NCBI RefSeq assembly: GCF_032854445.1
Contig: NC_088295.1
Coordinates: forward strand, 37,916,510-37,980,509
Length of the DNA: 64,000 nucleotides
Source of the DNA: Liolophura sinensis
Lineage: Eukaryota; Mollusca; Polyplacophora; Chitonida; Chitonidae
Direction of reading: 5' to 3'
A model generated the notes under the pieces. It was not told where the DNA came from and made no database searches. It saw nothing but the letters and a program-made list of their open reading frames with translations. Positions 13,250 to 22,934 of this stretch are shown here, one piece after another. Position numbers and translations under genes: made by a program. Within the stretch, counting starts at the first letter, position 1. Every line of letters begins with the position of its first letter.

Positions 13250-13290
13250 CCTCCCTTGCATACCTTCTCCAATGAGGAAGGCAAGGGAGG
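13250..13290. repeat. perfect 10-bp-stem hairpin
   Basis: CCTCCCTTGC (13250-13259) is matched by GCAAGGGAGG (13281-13290) around a 21-base loop. It may be a remnant of a palindromic mobile-element end. Confidence 0.6.
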
Positions 13291-14369
13291 AAAAGACATG
13301 TGCCTTCATGCAGTGGGTGACTGTGGAAACAATCAAACACAGGATATCAGGATTTATACAGGGTCGCAGTTGCTTTAGAAGCATGCTATTTAGCATCAGG
13401 TTTGTAAAGGATTTGGGCAAACAGTGAATATTTAGTCATTGTCAGTCGGCCTCGATCACCACGGTCAACTTTTATTTAGACCAAGTCCCGAAAACACATG
13501 GCATGTGCCTTCTGATATTATATGACTTTTGCTGCCTTTAGGCTTTATATGAAGTACTGGCGTGATTGAATGCGCAGACTTCTAAATAAAACTTCTTGGT
13601 TTTACGGAAGAGTTCTCACATGCCCTTCAGTCGCGTGGAATTCACAAAAGGTTTGGCCAAATTTTGTTTGGCCAGGATAGCAGTGGATCGTTTGACTTGG
13701 GGAACTAGGATGGTCCGGAATCATAGTTCAATTTAGCATAGGCATTGGATTAACTGGATAATCCGGGGAGGTTAGTAATCAGCAGTTTTCCGAAATTTTA
13801 TGATACATTCTCCAGAGGCGAATGGGACCCACCCATGACTGTGAGAGCTGTCCAAATATAAAAAAGCCAAGGTTAAGATCAGTTAAATTAAATGTTGAGG
13901 TCTGTTTTCAACAATTTATGGTATTTATCTCTTTCAGCGTTTAATCAATGAATTAAAAAATACAGTTGGTTCATTCTACAAATTGAAATCTGAAATGAAC
14001 TGGGCCTTTAAATCAACTTGTTGAGTGGATTGAGGAAAAAAGTATCTTTTCATTCACTCGAATGCACGTTTAAATTGTATTCAGACTTATTATATTCAAT
14101 ATATAAATCTAATAAGTGTTGACCTCGAATAGACCTCGACATCTTCTTTAATTCAACTACCTAAACCAATGTTAGGGCACATTCCATTTAAAAACCTGAT
14201 GGAATTACCTGCTGTTATCAAATATGTCGAGTCTGTCAGTACAGTATGAAGGGGGATTAGTATATCGTCAACTTCCATTATGTCTGTGATAGGCTGTGAT
14301 TTCCAGCATGCAGAAAACTTGTGTCATTTCATCTATGTTCTGTTTGATCCCAGCTAGGATTACTCCGCT

Positions 14370-14629
14370 ATGATGGGCAGACCTGGAGGGCTTGAGACCC
14401 TGAAGAGTCGCTGTAATTCTTCCCGATCGCTCAGTCACAGTGGTTCCTATCACATCTTGGACATTGAGATTGATCGAGGGTTTGAACCCTGTGACTCAGG
14501 GATGTGCCACACTGTGCAGGGAGATATCCCTCTCTACAAGTACAGTGAGGTGCCACACTTTTTACAAGGAAATCCATATGTAGTTCACGGGTACAGGGTA
14601 CTTTTACCCTTCAACTTATGCGTCAAAAG
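14370..14629 (+). CDS. PAQR3: PAQR3 coding exon 1
   Basis: The conserved part begins at IPLYKYSEVPHFLQGNPYVV and ends LCVKR/S, matching the juxtamembrane region of PAQR3. The first roughly 50 codons are lineage-specific. The exon ends in phase 2 at a GTAACT donor. Confidence 0.85.
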
Positions 14630-17600
14630 GTAACTTTAATAGATAGTATGAATGTGAGTGCACTTTTAGAGGCAAATAAATGTTACATAATATTGGTGCT
14701 GAAAACCTACAATTTTCCAGTCGAATATCATTTCATATTCCGAGCAAACCTCAAAACACCTTTCTAAATTCAATAGATCTCTCAGAATCAGGAAATATGA
14801 GCAAGTTACTCATGGGCAAAATTTGTGGTCATCAAATATGCACAAGTAGATACAGTAGATATGCAAAATCATTAGCTGTTAATGCAAAGAAATATCCCTT
14901 ATACATTTATTTATTTATTTATTTTTTTGCAGTTTGTTCATCTGGTCAAATGAAACGCTGAACATTTGGTCCCACCTTGCTGGGTTGTTTATCTTCATCT
15001 ACTTGTTGTTGTATGATAACATCATAGTGATACCTGCTAACAATGGATCGTTAGCTGACCATGTGATTATTACTTTAGGCATCTTTTGCTTCCAGGTAAG
15101 TCATACATGATTAAGTAGTCAGGATGTGTTTTGTAGGCTTGTTCAAACACTACTCAATTTGGTAATTGCTACATCAACTATAATAGGTCAGGTGATCCTG
15201 TCTAATCTCCAGTCTTATCAAACAATAGGCCTGCTCTGAATTATGTTCCTTGATACACAACAGCGACATAATGCGATATAAGATTTTGAGGCGTTAAACT
15301 ACAAGAAGTGGGACCTCATCTATTAAAGCATGCAGTATGTAGGTTATGTGACGACATTGACAAATATTTTGTAGGTAACATAATGTTAAAAAGCATGATA
15401 TCAGCCCTTTGAGAGTCGCAGAAATGTTGAGGGGTCTTGGATGAAGTATGTTTTCAGCTTAAGAGTTCCTTGAAGCTATCCGTTGTATTTAATTAGGTCC
15501 AGGATTTTAAAAATAAAAGGAACACATAATGCATGTCCTAGCTGGGCTTTCTAAATTAGTTTACAAAATTAAAATCTGTCCTAAAGTTGGGTTTTCAACT
15601 AACTTATGCTGCTATATCTCTGAAACTTGCCATTAGCTATTTTCTGAAGCCCCTCCTAAAAGCCCCTCTAAAAACGCACCTTTTAAGTGGGAGAGTGGTA
15701 ACAAGGGAGATAATTTGGTGCAGCCCTATTGACCTAGTGGTACGTGTAGTTGTGGCTCTGTGCTTAGAATCTAGGGGAAAGAACTGGTGTATGATAGGGT
15801 CAGTATGGATAGAGTCCAGGTGTTGTGCCTGTGGTACATATGCAGTGCAGGCTGTAGTACTTTCAGCACATATTGTAACCTTAATGGTCGTCTGTGAGCA
15901 AGTCTATTTCCACGTAGTCATGGTATTAGAGGTACAGTATTTCCTTCTATAGGAATGAAAACGTGTTTTATTGTGATGGGTTGCTCTCAGAAATGTCTGG
16001 ATATTCTGAAGCATTTAATGTAGGTGATAAATGCTTTTGTTTGTTTCAGTTTTGTATGGCCTGTTCGGCAGGATTCCACATTTTTTGCTGTCACTCTGAA
16101 CGGGCCAGTCAGCGTTGGCTGGCAGTAGATCTAACTGGAATCTCTATGGGGATCATAGGCTGCTATCTACCAGCTGTTCACTATGCATTTTATTGCCTCT
16201 CTGTGAGTCTTACTTTTTGACAGTTCCATTAGTCTGTGGCTAACAGGGATGAGTTGATAGAATAGTAACTGTATTCTGAACTTACAGCAGGTACTTGTAG
16301 ATAATGCCCTCTGAAACGTTGTGTTTGATCCACTGACCCAATGTAGACGTCTTTTGATTTCATATTTCATGATGGATAGAACAAATATATATCTACAGGT
16401 TCGGAGACAAGAAAATTGTATTTAAAAATTTGGATTCTTCTGTGGCCTTCTCTAACCATATTGGGTTACTACAGCTTTTCACCCCTTAACACAAATAGAT
16501 TGCTATATTTCATCATTCAGAATGCATCTTCATTAGGAGCTATCAATGCATTCAACAAACTTGAAACAAACTCTTTCAAGCCAAAAATATTTCTGTGACA
16601 TCACTGATACCCTCTGGCTCCCAATTAACCACCATAGAAACCTGTGTTTTAAATGCACTTTAGTTGGTTAGAAAAATTCTAAAAAAATAAATCAAGCTAT
16701 TTTCCTGGACAGGTTTAATGGTGTATTTCATATTTCAAGTGTTTTAATAAGCAGAGAATGTAACTGAAACTCCAAAGAAACCAATTTACCAAGCTAATCT
16801 GTTGAATTCTTTCCTTTCAGATATGGCGAGACTTGTACCTAATTATCATCTTTGTATTGACGGGGGCCACATTATTTATCCAACTGAACCCTAACTTTTT
16901 AAAGCCTTCCTGGGCCAGACATAGATTGTTGATATATGTGGGTTTGGTGGCCTATGGAGTTGTCCCAACCATACATTGGTTTGTTGAGAATGGAGGATGG
17001 GAGTCTAGAGTTGTACAAGTAAGTGGCCACTATTAAATGTCTGTTTAGCAAACTGCAGTTGAAACAATCCATTTATCTTAAATCATGTTTCTGTAATTTT
17101 GCTTTTCAAAGCGTAATTTACTGTATTATAGACTTATACTGAAAGAAGACTTCGTAGGCTTTTACTGCTCACTAATGTTAGGTGGAAAAATATGTCTTAC
17201 AAGAACATTTAGAGTTGCTCATTTATGTCGACCCTCTTTGCTAGTACGTCGCTGAAATCACATTTTCATTTTTAACTGCCTCGAAATCTAGAAGAATACA
17301 CGCACATGTGTACTTGTGTAAGTCTTGGTGAACAATTAGTGGTGGGTCAGGGCCGAGGAGTTAAAATTCTTATCTTTCTATCACTGTGACACACTAGGTG
17401 TTTTTTCAATAACAGTCTCGGTGAATTTGTGTGATTCCTCTGTCACCGCTGCATGCTACTGTGACCTTGGTGGCAGTAAGTGACAGAGATTGTAGGTGTT
17501 CAAAATGTACACACTTTATTGGAAGTCACTCGCCTTCTACCAATGTGACAGAGATTGTAGGTGTTCAAAAATGTACACATGTTCTTGGAGGTCACTTGCC

Positions 17601-19763
17601 TTCTACCATTGTGACAGAGATTGTAGGTGTTCAAACTGTACACACGTTGTTTGAGGTCACTCGACATATACCAATGTGACAGAGATTGTAGGTGTTCAGA
17701 CTGTGCACACTTTTTTGGAGGTCACTCACCTTCTACCAATGTGCCATACACTTTTATTTTGCTCTGCAGGTCTGTGGTTTACTCTACTCACTCTGGTTTT
17801 CCCCACCCAAGAAACATACTATTGTTAAACAAGTCAAACATTCTTGAGTACAGAGTACAGTGTTAAACTCCTGTCAAATAAATAAATAAATACAAAAAAA
17901 CATGTATGTGAAAGATGGAATTTGCAAAGTGGAATCATGACATGCCATTCTACCTTAGTTGTGTAGAAATATCAGCCCTGGTTGTCAAAGCATTGCCTGA
18001 GTCAGTTAGATTTATTCTTGCATATAAACAAAGTGCTCAGACTTTACTATCTAGAATGTAATGCAATTCCAATCAAAGCATGGTTTGATTTGTTGACAGA
18101 AGACACAGTTTTTTATTTATTCCTAGATGTGGTGTCTGACAGCAGGTGATACACACCCTATCACTATGTGTACATTTTCATTTAAGTGCTTAATGCCATT
18201 CTCACAAGTTTTTCACTTAGTTAAGGTTGGGGGAAACGAGAATAAGTCGTGTAAACTGCCTCCCTTTACCAGATGTGCAAGTCAATGAAGGCCCTTCTGC
18301 TCGTACAAGATGAACTCTTATTTATTATTTTCTGTTTTTTCCCAGTTGTTTGTTCCAAAAGTGATAGTCGTGTACCTGCTTGGAATGCTAGCATTCTTCT
18401 TTTACATCAGCAAATTTCCTGAGAGACTTTTCCCAGGTAAGTCCTATTTATTATTTTCTGTCTTATTTACACAGTAGACATTTCCTGGCTAATTGTTCAG
18501 GAGTGCCACATCAGGTAAGCCTTGATCAGTGAATACAATTTATTTCAATTGAGCTACTTCTGAGCTACCCAGCATTATGTGGAGATTTTCCTTGTTCTTT
18601 TAACTGTTTCATCCACCCAGAAAATATAACCATGATAAAACTGGAATATTCTTGAAATGGAATGCAGATATCATCTTCATAAATTGGAAAACCCAGTGGA
18701 CTATGGACCCAGAATTGGTGCCCAATCGCATGGCTCATATTTGTCTTTCAGTTGTCTTATTAAAAGCATGACATGTTTGTTTATTCACACAGGAAATCTT
18801 TGATATTCCCCTGCATATGCTGGCCCCAGGGCCCTTGTGGGATGGTTTAGGCACCCTAATTACTCAACCTTTTTACATCTGAGGGAGCAACTTTTAAGTG
18901 CAATTTATGCACATTTATTCTTGGATATTGGAGATAAAATTACATTGAGTGGGGTGGTCATTGTTGTGGGCTGCGTACAAATTATAATTCTATGAGTCTA
19001 CAAGGATAAAGCCTTCAGAATGATTTAAGTAAACACCTTGCAAATATGCAAAAAGGTTGAAGAATTAGAGTAGTCCTACATGAAGTTTACTAGAAATTCC
19101 CTAAAATTTTTTGATGCTGAAACTTCCAGTTTTCCTGTTGAATATCGTCCCAAGTACCTGGCAAACCTCAAAACGCCTTTCTAAAATTAATAGAACTCTC
19201 AGAATCATGAAAAATGGGCAAGTGAGTAATTTAGTGTAGTTTGTCTTCCACTTTTATCCCATACACAGTGAGTTTACGCTGCGGGTGAAAATGTAACATG
19301 GAAAAGGTCAGTTATTTGCCATATGGAGGTGATTTACTCTAGCCTCTGACTGCCTTCTTACAAGGGGAAAAAATATCTTTTTTTTATGTTGAAAGCAATA
19401 CATACAGAGAAACAGAGAAATTTGTAGACTTGAACTGGTTTCATCTAGCCCTTTGTCTTGAATGAAAATTATTAAAAATGAATGGGAATAATTCCAATCA
19501 GAAAGCTTAAACAATATTGAAATTTGACTTCTGGTGTGTGAAATCAATCCCTGTTTGTATTTTCTTTGGTCCTGAATTGTCTAGAAAACATTGAAGGTTC
19601 CAGTCATGTTGATAATGTATTGCTTTTTGTTGTAGGAATGTTTGACTATGTAGGTTCCAGTCATCAGCTATGGCATGTTGTCATCTTGGTGACTTTCCTC
19701 TGGTGGCATCAGGCTGGGAATGAAATCCTTCTCTTCAGAACATCTCATGAATGTGAAGCTTAA
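14370..19763 (+). CDS. PAQR3: PAQR3, Golgi seven-transmembrane progestin/adipoQ-receptor family protein
   Basis: Six exons (14370-14629, 14933-15095, 16050-16202, 16821-17018, 18346-18436, 19636-19763) join in phase to 330 residues plus stop; human PAQR3 is 311. All introns are GT-AG. The PAQR motifs are present: SNETLNIWSH (about 92-101), an S...H pair at 147/151, D168 after a basic SERASQRW stretch, and the C-terminal HQLWH (298-302). These Ser, His, Asp and His residues form the zinc-site signature of the family. Seven hydrophobic segments follow. YGVVPTIHW and YLGMLAFFFYISKFPER-like stretches match PAQR3 rather than AdipoR. In vertebrates PAQR3 sits in the Golgi, tethers Raf and damps ERK signalling; here that role is inferred from orthology. 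The N-terminal 60 residues are poorly conserved. The start could also be the adjacent ATG at 14373; an in-frame TAG just upstream excludes earlier starts in this exon. Confidence 0.95.
14693..14820 (+). repeat. dispersed repeat family B, copy 1
   Basis: This PAQR3 intron segment shares the block AAACCTCAAAACACCTTTCT ... CTCTCAGAATCAGGAAATAT with copies at 19118-19230, 49453-49785 (split) and 52112-52215. No coding or terminal structure was recognised. Confidence 0.65.
14933..15095 (+). CDS. PAQR3: PAQR3 coding exon 2
   Basis: Starts SLFIWSNETLNIWSH and ends LGIFCFQ; it contains the first transmembrane helix and the N-terminal PAQR motif. The acceptor follows a (TTTA)n run plus TTTTTTTGCAG, so the polypyrimidine tract is partly a microsatellite. 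Ends in phase 0 at GTAAGT. Confidence 0.96.
16050..16202 (+). CDS. PAQR3: PAQR3 coding exon 3
   Basis: Fifty-one codons, FCMACSAGFHIFCCHSE to HYAFYCLS, hold the conserved S-H-D residues (147, 151, 168). Flanked by TTGTTTCAG and GTGAGT, with phase 0 at both ends. Confidence 0.96.
16821..17018 (+). CDS. PAQR3: PAQR3 coding exon 4
   Basis: Sixty-six codons from IWRDLYLIIIF to WESRVVQ, including the QLNPNFL loop and YGVVPTIHW helix typical of PAQR3. Flanked by TTCCTTTCAG and GTAAGT, with phase 0 at both ends. Confidence 0.96.
17480..17740 (+). repeat. 65-bp minisatellite, four units
   Basis: Units begin with GTGACAGAGATTGTAGGTGT at 17480, 17545, 17611 and 17676; a diverged fifth start is at 17741. 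The array lies in PAQR3 intron 4 and reads open on the + strand only by chance. Confidence 0.9.
17750..17895 (+). mobile_element. probable decayed RUDI 3' part
   Basis: Adjoins the 65-bp array. It keeps CTCTGCAGG, a diverged body, ATTCTTGAGTACAGAGTACA and a TCAAATAAATAAATAAATA tail like that of the SINE. Confidence 0.55.
18346..18436 (+). CDS. PAQR3: PAQR3 coding exon 5
   Basis: Thirty codons, LFVPKVIVVYLL to KFPERLFP, then one base of the next glycine codon. Flanked by TTTTTTCCCAG and GTAAGT. Confidence 0.96.
19118..19230 (+). repeat. dispersed repeat family B, copy 2
   Basis: In PAQR3 intron 5. Shares GCAAACCTCAAAACGCCTTT and CTCTCAGAATCATGAAAAAT with the copy at 14693-14820. A fragment of the MITE-like family A right end lies nearby at about 19050-19072. 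Confidence 0.65.
19636..19763 (+). CDS. PAQR3: PAQR3 coding exon 6 with stop
   Basis: Encodes GMFDYVGSSHQLWHVV through the last helix to HECEA and TAA (19761-19763). It carries both histidines of the HxxxH motif. Confidence 0.96.
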
Positions 19764-19774
19764 ATTGGTCATCA

Positions 19775-20032
19775 GGGGCCTCCGTGGCTCAGTCGGTTAG
19801 CGCACTAGCGCAGCGTAATGACCCATGAGCCTCTCACCAATGCGGTCGCTGTGAGTTCAAGTCCAGCTCATGCTGGCTTCCTCTCCGGCTGTAAGTGGGA
19901 AGGTCTGCCAGCAACCTACGGATGGTCGTGGGTTTCCCCCGGGCTCTGCCCGGTTTCCACCCACCATAATGCTGGCCGCCGTCGTATAAGTGAAATATTC
20001 TTGAGTACGACGTAAAACACCAATCAAATAAA
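19775..20032 (+). mobile_element. RUDI-like SINE inserted in the PAQR3 3' UTR
   Basis: A full-length copy with tRNA head, body and AATCAAATAAA tail. Its 14-bp target-site duplication TAAATTGGTCATCA (19761-19774 and 20033-20046) begins with the PAQR3 stop codon itself, so insertion was 11 bp after the stop. The tail supplies AATAAA motifs that could serve as premature poly(A) signals. Confidence 0.95.
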
Positions 20033-20508
20033 TAAATTGGTCATCATGTACCATCAGCATCATGGTTTATCTCTGATTCTGTCCTCTTTCGTGTCTAATC
20101 CCATCGAAATCCATTACAATTGATGTAATAAGAAAATGTGATATATCAGATGATTGCAGGCATTTCCAATGCTTTCATTTTTTTTTTTTATACTTTAACC
20201 ATTGTTGCATATAATGCCACGTGAATGTGTATAGTAAGAAATTTTTTGGGTGTGTATGATTGATGTGGCGTGGGGGTTCAATCCCTGTGTTCAACAGGGA
20301 ATTTTGGCGACAACAAATAGCAGACGGAGCTCTTCGAACAGTTGCCCAGTCTTAATTTGTTAAAAGGACTTGTCCTCCTACAATAAGGTATGCAAATCTG
20401 TATGTCACACAAAGGAAAATTTGTCAGGAACTTTTCCAAGGTTGAAAGTTTACCCATGAAACTGATTGTCATTGTATTAGGGAAAAATTCTTGAGCATGA
20501 CATTAAAG

Positions 20509-20514
20509 AATAAA
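20509..20514 (+). terminator. candidate PAQR3 poly(A) signal
   Basis: AATAAA about 0.75 kb after the stop codon, beyond the SINE, in AT-rich sequence. Other AATAAA motifs at 20695 and 21233 are equally possible. Confidence 0.3.
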
Positions 20515-21490
20515 TCTGTACACGAATGTTTATGTATAAGGATTTATGGAACCTGTACGAGACGCTCCCAAAGTGTTTCACTTTACATGTATATTATTGT
20601 TTTTATGTGTTAAATTATATATTAAAATATTACAAAAATTAATATATAAGGATTTATAACAAGGGGTATGTAATTATTTCTGATAAAGCCTTGTAATAAA
20701 TTGATTCCACCGTTAATGATAATTGTGTTAATGATATCTCATGTTTGTTGTAGTATGTGTGCAGTGTTATTTTGTTGTTGCATGTATTCATCTAATGCAC
20801 ATCAAAATGCGGTTTGTGATATAAAATATGCATTAAGGTATCTTTTTGTTTTTGAAAGGCACTAGTATTACAGAGTAAACAACTGCATCAAGTATTATTT
20901 CTATCTAGGTATATGTACATGTATGTGCTCGGGGGCAAATACAGACTCAGATTTGCCTCATTTACCAGTACCGTAATTCCTTGTAAAGTTGTCCAAGTCT
21001 CAGTGTATGCTTAACAATGATAAATATCTTAAGTTTTCATTCATGATATAATGTTCATTCTGACAGTGCTATGGTACTTGCATGTTGAACAGTGGTTCCT
21101 TTCGGTATCCAAATTTTAGAGCTGTATTTGCCCTAAATTTTTTTCTATGATTCAAATGGAATGCCAGTTTGTCAAAGGCTTTTGAGGCTTTTAAAAAGAT
21201 GAACTATAAATCAAAATTTTACTACATTACCAAATAAAAGCTCAGATTGTAAAGTATGTACATATTTCATGTCTATATGAATGGACCTTGATATGTAATC
21301 ACAGAAAATATGTACACAAAGCTGTGTTTCAGAATGTTGAGTATGTCAGTGCCAAGACAAAAAAAACTGATACTTCATAAATTTATTACATGCAGTGATT
21401 TTAGCTTTGTAAAACAAATTGAAGTCATAATATGGATGGCACTGCATACATGTATATTCTTGTAGGTACCCATTCAACTCTTAAGTACCT

Positions 21491-21716
21491 ACTCTAAATC
21501 TTCGATTTTTTCAATCTCTAAAGCATTTTTATCAGTAGAATTTATGCATACAATTACCATGTACTGTTAAAGTGATTGCAAAATCATTTGTTTTGACTTT
21601 GTGTTATTGAAGACGCAAGCTTCATAAACCTTCAAATTATTTCTCTACACCCCATATTCCCTGAATCTTTCAAATATTGGTTGCAGAGGCCGTTGAAAAG
21701 GTGTAAGAATTAGAGT
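21491..21716 (+). mobile_element. MITE-like family A, copy 1
   Basis: About 226 bp with diverged inverted ends: ACTCTAAATCTTCGATTTTT at the left and the complement of ACTCTAATTCTTACACCTTT at the right. The core holds CGCAAGCTTCATAAA and AATTATTTCTCTACACCCCA, shared with the other copies. No open frame, so a non-autonomous DNA element is likely. Confidence 0.7.
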
Positions 21717-21816
21717 GTGTTGTATGTCCATTTTTGGTCATAGAGGCATAATGTAGATGTGTATCTTTTGTTGGATCAGAAGTATGATGGGACTTCAATA
21801 TCAACACAGATCTCGG

Positions 21817-22001
21817 TTGTCAAGCTTTTCAAGCACTTTTTTCATCGGACTTTATGCACAGTGTTATTGTAAAAATGACATCGAAAATGATTTGTTTGTG
21901 TCACTAAAGATGCAAGCTTCATAAAACCTGTGCAAATTATTTCTCTACACCCCATATTTCTCAATGTTTCAAAACACTTGTTGTAGAAACCAGTGTTTTT
22001 A
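21817..22001 (+). mobile_element. MITE-like family A, copy 2
   Basis: Shares ATGATTTGTTTGTGTCACTA, AAGATGCAAGCTTCATAAAA and AATTATTTCTCTACACCCCA with copies 1, 3 and 4. The right inverted end is eroded. Confidence 0.68.
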
Positions 22002-22074
22002 GGGTCTGATTGGGCTGTAGTTTTCCACCACAATAACATGTAATCATACTGGACTACTGGGGCTGTATGCATAC

Positions 22075-22258
22075 CTAATTCTCCAACCTTTTAGCCACCT
22101 CTGCAATCAATATATTGAAATATTCTGAGAGATATATATGGGATGTAGAGAAATAATTTGCACAGTATTATGAAGATTGCATCTTTTAGTGACACAAGCA
22201 AATCATTTTTAGTGTCATTTGCATAATAATTGTATGCATAATATTGTACAGAATTCTA
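22075..22258 (-). mobile_element. MITE-like family A, copy 3 (opposite orientation)
   Basis: Starts AATTCTCCAACCTTTTAGCC and carries the reverse complement of the family core (GTAGAGAAATAATTTGCACA, TTTAGTGACACAAGCAAATC). With copy 2 it makes a large inverted repeat about 75 bp apart. Confidence 0.7.
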
Positions 22259-22648
22259 CATTTGTGTTTACTGACAAATACATGTATGTTACTTTTCCCC
22301 ATGTTAAGTATTCACTACTGCACAAGGATTGTGTTGATTAAAACAGCTGGACACTCTAACCTGGCTTAATATTGCCACTGATTTTCAATTATTAGCGCAA
22401 GTAATTAATCCAAAAAGCTGGTTAGTGTGACATTCATTTCCTAAGGTGCATGCATAAAATTATACATGTATACATTCCTTCAATGGCAGCTGCTTTACAA
22501 ATGATGTACTGTGATACTTTTAATGCTTTTGCTGTATTGACGGCATGTTTTTTGCATTCAGTGTGTGTTTTTGTGAAACGCTCCGTGTTGACTCATTAAA
22601 ATTTTCTGCTGTGTATAACATTTGGTCTTTGTTATTACGAGGAGCTTG

Positions 22649-22934
22649 GGGGCCTCCGAGGCTCAGTCGGTTAAAGCGCTAGCGCAGCGTAATGACCCAG
22701 GAGTCTCTCACCAATGCGGTCGCTGTGAGTTCAAGTCCAGCTCATGCTGGTCTGCGGCGTTCCGTCGGTCGGCCGGGGTACGTGAGAAGGTCTGTCAGCA
22801 ACCTGCGGATGTCGTGGGTTTCCCCCTGGGCTCAGCCCGGTTTCCACCCATCATAATGCTGACCGCCGTCGTATAAGTGAAATATTCTTGAGTACGGTGT
22901 AAAACACCAATCAAAAAAAAAAAAAAAAAAAACC
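22649..22934 (+). mobile_element. RUDI-like SINE, full length with poly(A) tail
   Basis: Complete head, body and CACCAATC followed by an uninterrupted A run (22915-22932). Target-site duplication AGGAGCTTG at 22640-22648 and 22935-22943. It carries a short diverged insert (CGTTCCGTCGGTCGGCCGG) in the middle. Confidence 0.93.

Larger units (their letters stand above)
11971..14369 (+). other. probable PAQR3 5' UTR/intron region
   Basis: This stretch has no coding exon but holds two decayed SINEs (12066-12257 and 12560-12740) and a hairpin at 13250-13290. A TCCCAG acceptor-like site at about 14347-14352 lies just before the PAQR3 start, with an in-frame TAG between, so a non-coding first exon spliced to that site is likely. 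Confidence 0.4.
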
